The notes beneath the pieces are model-generated. The model ran no database searches. It was not told the DNA's origin and was given only the letters and a program-made list of their open reading frames with translations. A stretch of DNA of 64,000 nt from Oryzisolibacter sp. LB2S (GTDB lineage Bacteria; Pseudomonadota; Gammaproteobacteria; Burkholderiales; Burkholderiaceae_C): positions 1,258,501-1,322,500 of the forward strand of contig NZ_CP160388.1 in NCBI RefSeq assembly GCF_040732315.1, read 5' to 3'. A program made the position numbers and the translations under genes. Shown one piece after another: positions 38,190 through 47,583 of the stretch (positions are counted from its first letter, which is position 1; every line of letters starts with the position of its first letter).

Positions 38190-38978
38190 GTGAGCAACAT
38201 CCACAGCACGGCCATCGTCGCGCCCGGGGCCGAGATCGATCCCAGCGCCACCGTGGGGCCCTACGCCGTCATCGGTGCCGATGTGCGCATCGGTGCGCGC
38301 ACCAGCGTGGGCGCGCATTGCGTGATCGAGGGCCACACCCGCATCGGCGAGGACAACCGCATCTTCCAGTTCGCATCGCTGGGCGCCGCGCCGCAGGACA
38401 AGAAATACGCGGGTGAGCCCACGCGACTGGTGATTGGCGACCGCAACACCATCCGCGAGTTCTGCACCTTCAACACCGGCACCGTGCAGGACAGGGGCGA
38501 AACGCGTGTGGGCGACGACAACTGGATCATGGCCTACGTACACATCGCGCACGACTGCGTGGTGGGCAATCAGACCATCCTGGCCAACAACGCCACGCTC
38601 GCAGGGCACGTGCATGTGGGTGACCAGGTCATCATCGGCGGCCTGACGGGCGTGCACCAGTTCTCGCGCATTGGGGCCCACGCCATGGCGGGCTTTGCCA
38701 GCCATGTCTCGCAGGACGTGCCGCCCTTCATGATGGTGGACGGCAATCCCCTGGCCGTGCGCGGCCTGAACCTCGAAGGCCTGCGCCGCCGGGGCTTCTC
38801 GGCCCAGCGCGTGGCCGCGCTCAAGCAGGCCTATCGTCTGCTGTACCGCCAGGGTCTCACGCTCGAGGCCGCGCTGTCGGCCATGGCCGAGCTGCCGCTG
38901 GCCCACCCGGAGGCCGAGGGCGACATCGCCCTGCTGCGCGACTTCATCGCCGCCTCGCAGCGTGGCATTGCGCGCTGA
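38190..38978 (+). CDS. lpxA: UDP-N-acetylglucosamine acyltransferase
   Basis: First step of lipid A synthesis, adding a 3-hydroxyacyl chain to UDP-GlcNAc. The product is 262 aa, starting at GTG 38190 (read [20 protein letters not shown]). Hexapeptide repeats form the beta-helix, and the active-site His region is [20 protein letters not shown]. The C-terminus has the helical domain ([20 protein letters not shown]) expected for LpxA. The alternative upstream ATG at 38151 lies inside fabZ and is not supported. LpxB follows after 16 bases. Confidence 0.96.
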   Translation: MSNIHSTAIVAPGAEIDPSATVGPYAVIGADVRIGARTSVGAHCVIEGHTRIGEDNRIFQFASLGAAPQDKKYAGEPTRLVIGDRNTIREFCTFNTGTVQDRGETRVGDDNWIMAYVHIAHDCVVGNQTILANNATLAGHVHVGDQVIIGGLTGVHQFSRIGAHAMAGFASHVSQDVPPFMMVDGNPLAVRGLNLEGLRRRGFSAQRVAALKQAYRLLYRQGLTLEAALSAMAELPLAHPEAEGDIALLRDFIAASQRGIAR

Positions 38979-38994
38979 ACGGCCGTCCGGCGCC

Positions 38995-40152
38995 ATGCAG
39001 CCCCGCAGCCCCCGCGTTGCCATGGTGGCCGGCGAGACGTCGGGCGATCTGCTCGCGGGCCTGATGCTCGACGGCCTGCGCGCCCAGTGGCCCGATGTGG
39101 CCGCCATGGGCATTGGTGGGCCGCGCATGCAGGAGCGTGGTTTCGATGCCTGGTGGCCCAGTGAGCGGCTGGCCGTGCATGGCTACAGCATCGAGCTCGT
39201 GCGGCGCCTGCTGGGCATTCTGAAGATCCGGCGCGCGCTGCGTGCGCGCCTGCTTGCCGACCGGCCCGATGTGTTCATCGGCGTGGACGCACCCGACTTC
39301 AACCTCGGCCTCGAGCGTGACCTGCGCGCCGCGGGCGTGAAGACGGTGCACTTCGTCTGTCCCTCGATCTGGGCCTGGCGCGCCGACCGCGTGGAGAAGA
39401 TCCGCGCCGCGGCCGACCATGTGCTGTGCATCTTCCCGTTCGAGCCCGAGCTGCTCGCGCGCCACGGCATTGCCGCCACCTACGTGGGCCATCCGCTGGC
39501 CAGCGTCATCCCCATGCAGCCCGACCGCGCGGCCGCGCGCGCCCAGCTGGGCCTGGCGGGCGGGGACGAGGTGCTGGCCATCCTGCCCGGCAGCCGCTCG
39601 GCCGAGGTGGCCTATATCGCAAGACCCTTCTTTCAGGCCGCAGCCCTTGTCAAACAAGCGCGACAAGCTATCAAAATGATAGTTCCTGCGGTGCCCGCAC
39701 AGCGTGAGCGCATCGCGCAGATCGCGCGCGAATGCGGTGTGCAGGATTCCCTCACCATCGTCACCGGCCAGTCGCACCAGGTGCTGGCCGCCTGCGACGT
39801 GACACTGATCGCCAGCGGCACCGCCACGCTGGAGGCGGCGCTGTTCAAGCGCCCCATGGTGATTGGCTATCACATGCACCCCATCAGCTGGCGCCTGATG
39901 CGCGGCAAGCAGCTGCAGCCCTGGGTGGGTCTGCCCAACATCCTGTGCCGCGACTTCGTCGTGCCCGAGCTGCTGCAGGACGCGGCTACGCCCCAGGCGC
40001 TGGCCGCCGCCGTGCAGCAGTGGCTCGATGCGCCCCGGCAGGATCCCGCGCGCATCGCGTCGCTCGAGCGGCGCTTTGCCACCCTGCACGAAGACCTGCG
40101 GCGCGACACGCCGCGCCTTGCAGCCGATGCCATCCGCAAAATCCTTGCCTGA
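38995..40152 (+). CDS. lpxB: Lipid A disaccharide synthase
   Basis: Joins UDP-diacylglucosamine and lipid X to make the lipid A disaccharide (GT-B type glycosyltransferase, peripheral to the inner membrane). The product is 385 aa from the ATG at 38995 ([19 protein letters not shown]). Signatures include [22 protein letters not shown] and LPGSRSAEV. Residues about 214-231 ([18 protein letters not shown]) are encoded by a clear copy of the interspersed repeat; the frame remains open. RnhB starts 26 bases before this gene's stop. Confidence 0.96.
   Translation: MQPRSPRVAMVAGETSGDLLAGLMLDGLRAQWPDVAAMGIGGPRMQERGFDAWWPSERLAVHGYSIELVRRLLGILKIRRALRARLLADRPDVFIGVDAPDFNLGLERDLRAAGVKTVHFVCPSIWAWRADRVEKIRAAADHVLCIFPFEPELLARHGIAATYVGHPLASVIPMQPDRAAARAQLGLAGGDEVLAILPGSRSAEVAYIARPFFQAAALVKQARQAIKMIVPAVPAQRERIAQIARECGVQDSLTIVTGQSHQVLAACDVTLIASGTATLEAALFKRPMVIGYHMHPISWRLMRGKQLQPWVGLPNILCRDFVVPELLQDAATPQALAAAVQQWLDAPRQDPARIASLERRFATLHEDLRRDTPRLAADAIRKILA
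39631..39684 (-). repeat. Interspersed ~50-bp repeat, copy H (inside lpxB)
   Basis: The reverse strand reads ACTATCATTTTGATAGCTTG, then TCGCGCTTGTTTGACAAGGGCTGCGGCCTGAAA. Both dyads of the family are present: CTATC...GATAG (perfect) and GCGCTTG...CAAGGGC. In the lpxB frame it encodes part of a helix-strand junction. Confidence 0.8.
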
Positions 40153-40759
40153 GCAGGCGCGCTTCGACTGGCATGGCGGCGGCCTGGTCGCCGGGGTGGA
40201 CGAGGCTGGCCGTGGCCCGCTGGCCGGGCCCGTGGTGGCGGCGGCCGTCATCCTCGACGACATGCAGCCCATCGCTGGCCTCGCGGATTCCAAGGCGCTC
40301 ACGGCCGCGCGGCGCGAGCGCCTGTTCGACGAAATCCGCGCCAAGGCCCTGTGCTGCAGCATTGCCGAGGCCAGCGTGGAGGAGATCGACCGCCTGAACA
40401 TCCTGCAGGCCACGCTGCTCGCCATGCGCCGCGCCGTCCAGGGCCTGCGTCTCAAGCCCCAACTGGCGCTGGTCGATGGCAACCGCCTGCCGCAGCTCGA
40501 CATGCCGGCCGAGGCCATCGTCAAGGGCGATGCACGCGTGGCGGCGATCTCGGCCGCCTCCATCCTCGCCAAGGTCACGCGCGACCGCTGGTGTGCCGAG
40601 CTGCACGCGCAATACCCCGAATACGGCTTTGCCGGCCACAAGGGCTATGGCACGGCCGAGCATCTGGCGGCGCTGCAGCGGCATGGCCCCTGTCCGCAGC
40701 ACCGCCGCTCGTTCGCCCCGGTCACGCGCGCCCTGAAGGCCGCGTGCGCACGCCCATGA
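40127..40759 (+). CDS. rnhB: Ribonuclease HII
   Basis: Removes ribonucleotides and RNA of RNA/DNA hybrids. The product is 210 aa. The active-site acidic residues begin with [20 protein letters not shown] and include the conserved [11 protein letters not shown] and [14 protein letters not shown] segments. The start at 40127 overlaps lpxB by 26 bases; other in-frame ATGs upstream lie deeper in lpxB. The stop overlaps the start of the methyltransferase gene (ATGA). Clustering of rnhB after lpxB is common in proteobacteria. Confidence 0.95.
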   Translation: MPSAKSLPEQARFDWHGGGLVAGVDEAGRGPLAGPVVAAAVILDDMQPIAGLADSKALTAARRERLFDEIRAKALCCSIAEASVEEIDRLNILQATLLAMRRAVQGLRLKPQLALVDGNRLPQLDMPAEAIVKGDARVAAISAASILAKVTRDRWCAELHAQYPEYGFAGHKGYGTAEHLAALQRHGPCPQHRRSFAPVTRALKAACARP

Positions 40760-41529
40760 CTGCCAAGCCCACCTTCATCCATTCGCGCGACAACGCGCTG
40801 CTCAAGGACTTGCGCCGCCTGGCGCAGGACAGCACGGCCTACCGCAAGCAAGGTCGCCTGTGGCTCGAGGGCGACCATCTGTGCAGCGCCGCGCTGACGC
40901 GCGGCCAGCGCCCGGCCCTGGCTGTGTTTTCAGAGGCTTTTTGGCCGCTAGCGCCCGTCCAGTATGCGCAAGCAGCTCCTAAAACCATAGTTATTGCGGA
41001 CGCGCTGTGGCGCGATATCAGCGGTCTGGAATCGCCCGCGCAGATGGGCTTTGTGCTCGCGCTGCCGGCCGAGCGGACGCTGGACGCCCAGGCGCCCACG
41101 GTGGTGCTCGACCGCCTGCAGGATGCGGGCAACGTGGGCTCCATCCTGCGCAGTGCCTCCGCCTTTGGCTTCACGCAGATTGCCGCGCTCAAGGGCACGG
41201 CGGCGCTGTGGTCGGCCAAGGTGCTGCGCGCCGGCATGGGGGCGCATTTTGCGCTGCGCCTCGTCGAGGGGCTGGAGCCCGCGGACATCGACGGCCTGGC
41301 CGTGCCGCTGCTGGCCACTAGCTCCCACCAGGGCGACTGGCTGCACCGCGCGCGCCTGCCCTGGCCCTGCGGCTGGATCATGGGCCATGAGGGGCAGGGC
41401 GTGTCTCCGGCGCTGCAGCAGCGCGCGCGCCAGCACATCCGCATCACCCAGCCCGGGGGCGAGGAGTCGCTCAACGTCGGCGCAGCAGCGGCCATCTGCC
41501 TGCACGCGAGCGCCGCGGCGCGCGCCTGA
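40756..41529 (+). CDS. TrmH/SpoU-family RNA 2'-O-methyltransferase
   Basis: Probable rRNA or tRNA ribose methyltransferase, 257 aa. The C-terminal SPOUT knot domain has [32 protein letters not shown] and [14 protein letters not shown], motifs 1-3 of SpoU enzymes. The N-terminal ~100 residues form a substrate-binding domain ([15 protein letters not shown]). It resembles RlmB-like proteins, but the target nucleotide cannot be given. Residues about 61-79 overlap an interspersed repeat copy inserted in the linker before the catalytic domain. The ATG overlaps the rnhB stop. Confidence 0.87.
   Translation: MTAKPTFIHSRDNALLKDLRRLAQDSTAYRKQGRLWLEGDHLCSAALTRGQRPALAVFSEAFWPLAPVQYAQAAPKTIVIADALWRDISGLESPAQMGFVLALPAERTLDAQAPTVVLDRLQDAGNVGSILRSASAFGFTQIAALKGTAALWSAKVLRAGMGAHFALRLVEGLEPADIDGLAVPLLATSSHQGDWLHRARLPWPCGWIMGHEGQGVSPALQQRARQHIRITQPGGEESLNVGAAAAICLHASAAARA
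40937..40994 (-). repeat. Interspersed ~50-bp repeat, copy I (inside the SpoU methyltransferase)
   Basis: The reverse strand reads CAATAACTATGGTTTTAGGA, then GCTGCTTGCGCATACTGGACGGGCGCTAGCGGCCAAAAAG. It matches the consensus closely (ACTATnnTTTTnnnAGCTGCT, GCGC...GCGC, GGCCAA). It is read in frame on the opposite strand as [18 protein letters not shown]. Confidence 0.8.
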
Positions 41530-41557
41530 CAGGGGCCGCGCCTGATGCGGGCCGCGG

Positions 41558-43081
41558 CTATGCGGCCACGACCCGGTTCTTGCCGCTGCGCTTGGCCAGG
41601 TACATGGCCTGGTCGGCACGGCGTATCGCGTCGGCATGGCCCTTGTCGTCCTCCAGCTGGGCCACGCCGGCGCTGAAGGTGATGAGCAGGCGCTCGCGGC
41701 CCTGCAGAAAGTAGCGCGTGGTGAGCTCGCGCTGCAGCCGCTCCATGGCCTTCACGCCATCGGCCAGCGCGGTGTCGGGCAGGATGAGCACGAACTCCTC
41801 GCCGCCGTGGCGCGCCAGCTGGTCCTGGGGGCGCATGACCTCGCGCGTGACCTGTACCAGATGCCTGAGGGCCTCGTCACCCGCGTCATGGCCGAGACGG
41901 TCGTTGATGGACTTGAAGTTGTCCACGTCCAGCAACGCCACGCACAGCGGAACCTCCTGGCGGCGCGCTCGGGCGATCTCGCGCTCCAGTGCTTCGTCCA
42001 GTCCCTTGCGGTTGAGCGTTCCGGTCAGGGGGTCGTGGCGCGCCATGGCGCTGGCCAGGTCCAGGTCGCGGCGCAGCCGGTCGATCTCGGCGTGCGTGAC
42101 CTCGGCACGCTCGCGCAGCTCATGCAGTTCCGCGCGTGCCATGCGGCTGTTGAGCGACATGGCGCGCGTGGCGCTCACCACTTCCTCCAGAAGCGGCATG
42201 ATCTCCTGCAGCTGCGTGGCCTGGCCTATGCGCTCCGCGCAAGCCTCCATTCTTTCGGAATAGCTGCCGCTGGATGCGTCCATTTGCGCCAGGCGCTCGA
42301 TGAACGTTGCGAGCAGCTCCCGCATCTGGGCCTGTGCCTCTATCGTCCTGTCCTTGGCCTCGCTCTGCTTGAATATCACGTCCTTGAGGCGCTTGTGGAC
42401 ATCCTCGAGCCGGCGCAGCGTCAGCGGCGGCGTGGAGGCCTGCAGCAGCGCCTCGGCCTGACCATGCAGCCAGGGCTCGTCCATGCTCAGTGCGGCAATG
42501 TTTTCGAACATCAGGCGCAGCAGCGCGAGCAGGTTCTGCCGTACCGCTGCCTGGTCCTCGGCCGCGAAGGCCACGCGGTAGCCGAAGTCGGCCAGCATGC
42601 GTTCGGCCGTGGCCACCTGCGGATCGGCCTCGCGCAGAAAGGTGCACAGCTGGGCCGCGAGTTCGCGCACGCGGACATCGTCGTCGCCCAGGGCCGGCAG
42701 CATGTTGTCCACCACGCGCGACAGACTCTGCGCAAGTGCAGGGGGCAGCAGGGAGATCTGGGTGCGCGCCGGTGGTGGCGTGGCGATGGGTGCCAGCCCC
42801 AGGTTGGCATAGCCGACCAGCACGTTCTGCAGCATGGACCAGTCCTGCTGCTCAATGGCCTTCTCCAGCAGCTTGAGTTGACGCTGCTGGCCGGGCGTCT
42901 GGCATGGGATGACGCGCAGGATCTGGCGCAGCTGCGCCGCCGGGAACTGCGGGGTGGAGCGCACACCGGCGACCTCCTCGTAGAGGGCCTTGTAGTTTTC
43001 AGGGGAGGGGGGGAGGCGCCGAGCAGCCAGGAGCTTGAGTGTTTCGCGCGCGATTTCGGACGGAGATTTGACGGGGTCCAT
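41558..43081 (-). CDS. Diguanylate cyclase (GGDEF domain)
   Basis: Makes the second messenger c-di-GMP. The product is 507 aa from the ATG at 43081 ([20 protein letters not shown]). The C-terminal ~170 residues are a GGDEF domain with the active-site signature RHGGEEF and, five residues upstream, an RxxD inhibitory site (RPQD), so product feedback is likely. The preceding ~330 residues are helical with no transmembrane segment, including [12 protein letters not shown] near the N-terminus and a coiled-coil-like stretch ([20 protein letters not shown]), suggesting a cytoplasmic dimer with an unknown sensory input. It is convergent with the methyltransferase and divergent from surE. Confidence 0.93.
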   Translation of the reverse strand: MDPVKSPSEIARETLKLLAARRLPPSPENYKALYEEVAGVRSTPQFPAAQLRQILRVIPCQTPGQQRQLKLLEKAIEQQDWSMLQNVLVGYANLGLAPIATPPPARTQISLLPPALAQSLSRVVDNMLPALGDDDVRVRELAAQLCTFLREADPQVATAERMLADFGYRVAFAAEDQAAVRQNLLALLRLMFENIAALSMDEPWLHGQAEALLQASTPPLTLRRLEDVHKRLKDVIFKQSEAKDRTIEAQAQMRELLATFIERLAQMDASSGSYSERMEACAERIGQATQLQEIMPLLEEVVSATRAMSLNSRMARAELHELRERAEVTHAEIDRLRRDLDLASAMARHDPLTGTLNRKGLDEALEREIARARRQEVPLCVALLDVDNFKSINDRLGHDAGDEALRHLVQVTREVMRPQDQLARHGGEEFVLILPDTALADGVKAMERLQRELTTRYFLQGRERLLITFSAGVAQLEDDKGHADAIRRADQAMYLAKRSGKNRVVAA

Positions 43082-43211
43082 CTGCAAGGCAGGCAGGATG
43101 ATTTTGTTATTGCGAAGTGTGACAGAGCGCGCATGCTTTGAACAGCATCGGCCTGTCGCCCGGCATCGCCGCCGAGGTGGCCACACGACAATCGCGGAAC
43201 GCTGCGCCTCC

Positions 43212-43217
43212 TACAAT
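43212..43217 (+). promoter_or_regulatory. surE: Candidate -10 element for surE
   Basis: TACAAT is 25 bases before the surE ATG. No convincing -35 was found at the normal spacing, so this is only a moderately supported call. Confidence 0.4.
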
Positions 43218-43241
43218 GCGTTGCATTCAGTCACTGCGATC

Positions 43242-44024
43242 ATGAAAATCCTGATTTCCAACGACGATGGCTACCAGGCGCCGGGGATCGTCGCGCTGCA
43301 TGAGGCCCTGAGTGCGATTGCCGACGTCGAGGTGGTGGCGCCGGAGCACAACAACAGCGCCAAGTCCAATGCCCTGACCCTGCATTCGCCGCTCTATGTG
43401 CATCGCGCGTCCAATGGCTTTCGCTATGTGAACGGAACGCCGGCCGACTGTGTGCACATTGCGCTGACCGGTTTGCTCGGCTACCGGCCCGACCTGGTCG
43501 TCTCGGGCATCAACAACGGCGCCAACATGGGGGACGACACGATTTACTCGGGAACCGTGGGCGCGGCCATGGAGGGTTATCTTTTCGGCATACCGTCCAT
43601 CGCCTTTTCCCAGGTGGACAAGGGCTGGGGCGAGATCGACTCGGCGGCGCGCAAGGCGCGCGAAATCGTCGAGCAGATGCTGCGCCAGAGGCTCGTGGGA
43701 GAAGCCCCCTGGCTGCTGAACATCAACATTCCCAACATGCCCTTCGAGGCCCTGCGTCCCCTGCGACTGTGCCGTCTGGGACGCCGCCATGCGGCCGAGC
43801 GCGTCATCGAGCAGCAAAGCCCGCGTGGCGAGACCATGTACTGGATCGGTGGCGCCGGCCCGGCCAAGGACGCGGCCGAGGGAACGGATTTCCACGCCAC
43901 GGCCCATGGCCATGTGTCCATGACGCCGCTCAAGGTGGACCTGACCGACCACGATGGCCTTGGGTACTGGGCGCAGACGGCAGCGCGTCTGGCCATCACC
44001 GCGCAGGGCGGTGGGGCCTCATGA
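43242..44024 (+). CDS. surE: 5'/3'-nucleotidase SurE
   Basis: Metal-dependent nucleotidase and exopolyphosphatase linked to stationary-phase survival. The product is 260 aa. It starts [16 protein letters not shown], with Asp8/Asp9 as metal ligands, and has [13 protein letters not shown] and [20 protein letters not shown], all conserved. It is the first gene of the surE-pcm-nlpD group; its TGA overlaps the following ATG. Confidence 0.96.
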   Translation: MKILISNDDGYQAPGIVALHEALSAIADVEVVAPEHNNSAKSNALTLHSPLYVHRASNGFRYVNGTPADCVHIALTGLLGYRPDLVVSGINNGANMGDDTIYSGTVGAAMEGYLFGIPSIAFSQVDKGWGEIDSAARKAREIVEQMLRQRLVGEAPWLLNINIPNMPFEALRPLRLCRLGRRHAAERVIEQQSPRGETMYWIGGAGPAKDAAEGTDFHATAHGHVSMTPLKVDLTDHDGLGYWAQTAARLAITAQGGGAS

Positions 44025-44785
44025 TGCAGCGCCGCCCCGCCTTTCCCGCGCGCCTTGACATGCCGCAGGCGCCCACCAAGGGCGTCCCCGGCGCCGCGCG
44101 ACCGGCCCAGTCACCCACGCCCCAGGGCGTGGGACTCGATTCCGCGGCCGTGCGCACGAGGATGGTGCAGCGCCTTGCGGCCAGTGGCATCGGCGCCGCG
44201 TCCGTGCTGAATGCCATGGGGGCGGTGGAGCGGCACCGATTCGTCGACTCCGCGCTGGTGAACCAGGCCTACGAGGACACCAGTCTCCCCATAGGGCTGG
44301 GGCAGACCATCTCCAAGCCCAGTGTCGTGGCGCGCATGATCGAGTTGCTGCTGGGCGCGGATTGCGCACGCGCGAGCGGACTCGGCAGGGTGCTGGAAAT
44401 CGGTACCGGCTGTGGCTACCAGGCGGCCGTGCTGTCCAGGCTGGCGCGCGAGGTGTACACCATCGAGCGCCTGCGTGCGTTGCACGAGAAGGCACGGGAC
44501 AACCTGCGCCCGCTGCGTCTGGCCAATGTGCATCTGATCCTTGGTGATGGCATGCATGGCTACGCGGCCGGCGCGCCCTATGCGGGCATCATTGCCGCGG
44601 CGAGCGGTGACAGCATCCCCGACGAATGGTGCGCGCAACTGGCCGTTGGCGGACGCCTTGTCGCGCCCATGGCCGCTGCCGATGGACGCCAGCTGTTGCT
44701 GGTTGTGGACAAAACTCCGCATGGCTTGAAACAGAGTGTTCTGGAGGCCGTGCATTTCGTACCCCTAAAATCAGGGGTTGTGTGA
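44021..44785 (+). CDS. pcm: Protein-L-isoaspartate O-methyltransferase
   Basis: Repairs isoaspartyl residues in aged proteins using S-adenosylmethionine. The product is 254 aa, about 45 longer than typical because of a Pro-rich N-terminal extension. The SAM motif is [18 protein letters not shown], and [15 protein letters not shown] is the substrate-binding signature. It starts at ATG 44021, overlapping the surE stop (ATGA); a second ATG at 44024 is possible. It is followed 11 bases later by nlpD. Confidence 0.93.
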   Translation: MMQRRPAFPARLDMPQAPTKGVPGAARPAQSPTPQGVGLDSAAVRTRMVQRLAASGIGAASVLNAMGAVERHRFVDSALVNQAYEDTSLPIGLGQTISKPSVVARMIELLLGADCARASGLGRVLEIGTGCGYQAAVLSRLAREVYTIERLRALHEKARDNLRPLRLANVHLILGDGMHGYAAGAPYAGIIAAASGDSIPDEWCAQLAVGGRLVAPMAAADGRQLLLVVDKTPHGLKQSVLEAVHFVPLKSGVV

Positions 44786-44796
44786 AGGAATTGCTT

Positions 44797-45723
44797 ATGT
44801 TGGTTTCGCGTGGTCTTGTGATATGTGGAGTGGTGGCCTTGGCCGGTGCATGGCTGGCAGGTTGCACCACTCCCATCAACAGGGCTCCTGTAGTCGATCG
44901 TGGCACGTTTGCCAATGGCGGTACGGCTTCTACGTCCGCTCCAGCCGCACCGGAGGTCAAGCCCCTGCCCGGTGCCGAGAACGCCGGCAAGCCTGGCTAC
45001 TACACGGTCAAGCCTGGGGACACGTTGATTCGCATCGGGCTCGAGAATGGCCAGAGCTGGAAGGACATCGCGCGTTGGAACAACCTGGGGAATGCCAATC
45101 TGATCGAGGTCGGGCAGGTGCTGCGCGTGGTTCCTCCCACTGTTTCCACGCCTGCGAGTGCCGTGGCTTCTGACACGGGTGTCGTGACCCGGCCTGTGGC
45201 CTCCTCGCCCGTGGCTTCCGCGACTGCGACAAGTGCGTCCAAGCCCGCGGGAACGACGGAACCGTCGGGTGCCGCTCCCGCCGCGGCCGATGCGACGCCA
45301 GCCCCTGCACCGGCGCCAGCGCCTGCGCCCGCACCCACCGTGGCGGGTAACGGTGATGGCATGAGCTTCATCTGGCCTTCCTCCGGCCCCCTGCTGGCAG
45401 GATTCGACGAGGCGCGCAACAAGGGCTACGACATCGCGGGCAAGGCCGGCGACCCTGTGCTGGCGGCGGCCGACGGCCGTGTGGTCTATGCCGGAGCTGG
45501 TCTGCGTGGCTACGGCAACCTGGTGATCCTCAAGCACAATAACGTCTACCTCACGGCCTATGCGCACAACCAGACGCTGCTGGTGAAGGAAGACCAGAAC
45601 GTGCGCCGGGGCCAGAAGATCGCGGAAATGGGCAGCTCGGATGCCGATCGCGTGAAGCTGCACTTCGAGATTCGCCGGCAGGGCAAGCCCGTGGATCCGG
45701 CGCGCTACCTGCCTCAGCGTTGA
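44797..45723 (+). CDS. nlpD: NlpD-like LysM/M23 lipoprotein
   Basis: Envelope lipoprotein that activates cell-wall amidases at division. The product is 308 aa: lipoprotein signal (LAGAWLAGC, Cys at about residue 26), a LysM peptidoglycan-binding repeat (about 66-110, YYTVKPGDTLIRIG), an Ala/Pro-rich linker, and a C-terminal LytM domain (about 190-308). The LytM zinc site is degenerate (NKGYDIAG in place of HxGxD), as in E. coli NlpD, so it is an activator rather than an enzyme. The ATG at 44797 follows AAGGAATTG. RpoS, which usually follows nlpD, is absent; rluD comes next with overlap. Confidence 0.92.
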   Translation: MLVSRGLVICGVVALAGAWLAGCTTPINRAPVVDRGTFANGGTASTSAPAAPEVKPLPGAENAGKPGYYTVKPGDTLIRIGLENGQSWKDIARWNNLGNANLIEVGQVLRVVPPTVSTPASAVASDTGVVTRPVASSPVASATATSASKPAGTTEPSGAAPAAADATPAPAPAPAPAPAPTVAGNGDGMSFIWPSSGPLLAGFDEARNKGYDIAGKAGDPVLAAADGRVVYAGAGLRGYGNLVILKHNNVYLTAYAHNQTLLVKEDQNVRRGQKIAEMGSSDADRVKLHFEIRRQGKPVDPARYLPQR

Positions 45724-46727
45724 GCCTGCAGGTGTCCGGCGCATCGCCCCTGTGGCCGGATGACGAGGCCGCCTCGCCGGTCGACGAGGCCGAATGCGAG
45801 CTGCGCGACGTGCTGATGACGCCGGCGCAGCACCAGTGCCGGCTCGACAAGGCGCTGGCGGAGCTGGTGCCCGAATTCTCGCGCAGCTATCTGCAGCAGT
45901 TGCTCGCCCATGGCGCGGTGAGCATCAACGGCCAGCCGGCCACCAAGCCCGCGCACAAGGTCAGGGTGGGCGACAGGGTGGTCGTGCAGATGCGGCCCAC
46001 CCAGCAAAGCCAGGCCTTCAAGCCCGAGTCCCTGCCGCTGGACGTGGTGTACGAGGACGAGCACCTGCTGGTGATCAACAAACAGGCCGGCATGGTGGTG
46101 CACCCGGCGCCGGGCAACTGGAGCGGCACGCTGCTCAATGCCTTGCTCGGGCGCGACGCGCAGGCGCACATGGTGCCGCGCGCAGGCATCGTGCACCGGC
46201 TGGACAAGGACACGAGCGGTCTCATGGTGGTGGCGCGCAGCCGCAGCACCATGGATGCGCTGGTGGCCAAGATTGCGGCGCGCGAGGTCAGCCGGCAGTA
46301 TCTGGCGCTGGCCTGGGGCGAATGGCATGGCGCGCCCGCGCGCAGCGTGCAGGCGCCCATTGGGCGCGACCCGCGCAATCGCCTGCGCATGGCCGTCGTG
46401 GACCTGCAGCAGCATCCGGGCAAGCCCGCGCGCACGGACTTTGAGTGCCTTGCCGGCAACGAGCAGGTCTGTCTGGTGCGCTGCACGCTGCACACCGGGC
46501 GCACGCATCAGATTCGCGTGCATATGGCGTCCCTGCGCCACCCATTGGTTGCCGATGCGCTGTATGGTGGCGCGGCCGCCGGGCCGCTGCAGCGCCAGGC
46601 ATTGCATGCGTTTCGCCTGGCGTTCGCGCATCCGGTGACGGGGCAGGCGCTGGACTTTCATGCCCCGCTGCCGCAGGACATGGCGCAGGCCCTTGATTTC
46701 TGGGCTCTGCAGTACAATGCGCGTTGA
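45720..46727 (+). CDS. rluD: 23S rRNA pseudouridine synthase RluD
   Basis: Makes pseudouridines at the helix 69 positions of 23S rRNA. The product is 335 aa. An N-terminal S4 RNA-binding domain (HQCRLDKALAELVPEFSRSY) is followed by the catalytic RluA-family domain with the nucleophile Asp in GIVHRLDKDTSGLMVVAR. Start codon is uncertain: TTG at 45720 overlaps the nlpD stop, GTG at 45732 is in frame, and the first ATG (about 45816) would cut into the N-terminus just before the S4 domain. The order nlpD-rluD replaces the common nlpD-rpoS. Confidence 0.93.
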   Translation: MSLQVSGASPLWPDDEAASPVDEAECELRDVLMTPAQHQCRLDKALAELVPEFSRSYLQQLLAHGAVSINGQPATKPAHKVRVGDRVVVQMRPTQQSQAFKPESLPLDVVYEDEHLLVINKQAGMVVHPAPGNWSGTLLNALLGRDAQAHMVPRAGIVHRLDKDTSGLMVVARSRSTMDALVAKIAAREVSRQYLALAWGEWHGAPARSVQAPIGRDPRNRLRMAVVDLQQHPGKPARTDFECLAGNEQVCLVRCTLHTGRTHQIRVHMASLRHPLVADALYGGAAAGPLQRQALHAFRLAFAHPVTGQALDFHAPLPQDMAQALDFWALQYNAR

Positions 46728-46886
46728 CGATTGACTCGTAGCAGGCGCCAGGGTTTCATTTCTTGCGCCTTGCCTGTCCAGTGATGGCGCGCTGCCACTT
46801 GCAGCATCCACGCGCCACTGATGTCCCCAATCCCAGGCACCGGCCCCATCATGGCGAGCGGTTGCCTCTATCGGAACAGCCGCAGC

Positions 46887-47582
46887 ATGAATTCGGTGGA
46901 TGCCAAGCGGATTCTCGAGACCGCGTTGATCTGCGCCGCACAGCCCGTGACGGTGCGAGAGCTGCGCGTTCTGTTCGATGATGCGCTCGGGGCGGACACG
47001 GTCAAGGCCCTGCTGCTCGAGCTGCAGCAGGAGTGGAGCCTGCGCGGTGTCGAGCTGGTTCAGGTGGCCACGGGCTGGCGCTTTCAGAGCCGCCCCGAGA
47101 TGCGCGAGTACCTGGACCGTCTGCACCCGGAGAAGCCCCCGCGCTACACGCGCGCCACGCTGGAGACGCTGGCCATCATCGCCTATCGTCAGCCCGTGAC
47201 GCGTGGCGACATCGAGGACATCCGGGGCGTGACCGTGAACAGCCTGATCATCAAACAGCTCGAGGACAGGGGCTGGGTCGAGGTCATCGGTCATCGCGAG
47301 ACCGTGGGCCGACCGGCGCTGTTCGCCACCACGCGGCAGTTTCTCGATGACCTGGGCCTGCAGTCCCTGGACCAGTTGCCCACGCTGGAAGACCCGCGCG
47401 CGCAGGCCTCGGTGCTCAACGCGCTGGCCGGCCTGGGTGTGGATGGGCCGCAGGGATCGGAGCCGTCGGAGTCGGAATCGAACATGCCCCCGGATGTCCC
47501 CGGGGCTCAGATGGAAGGCATGCCCGCAGCCGAGGCTGAAGCGGGCGGCAGTGACGCGGGCGATGAAGCCACGGAAAGTTGA
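46887..47582 (+). CDS. scpB: Chromosome segregation protein ScpB
   Basis: Partner of ScpA and SMC in chromosome condensation. The product is 231 aa from the ATG at 46887 ([17 protein letters not shown]). Two winged-helix domains are visible, the second with [20 protein letters not shown] and [20 protein letters not shown], which are diagnostic. The C-terminal ~45 residues are acidic and probably disordered. A start at 46821 is open but adds non-conserved residues. No scpA was seen in the window. The 159 bases before the start hold nothing recognised. Confidence 0.92.
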   Translation: MNSVDAKRILETALICAAQPVTVRELRVLFDDALGADTVKALLLELQQEWSLRGVELVQVATGWRFQSRPEMREYLDRLHPEKPPRYTRATLETLAIIAYRQPVTRGDIEDIRGVTVNSLIIKQLEDRGWVEVIGHRETVGRPALFATTRQFLDDLGLQSLDQLPTLEDPRAQASVLNALAGLGVDGPQGSEPSESESNMPPDVPGAQMEGMPAAEAEAGGSDAGDEATES

Positions 47583-47583
47583 T

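Noticed and set aside
44762..44777. CCCCT-aaaatc-AGGGG hairpin at the end of pcm
   Set aside because: Only 5 bp, lies within the pcm codons and lacks a T-run.
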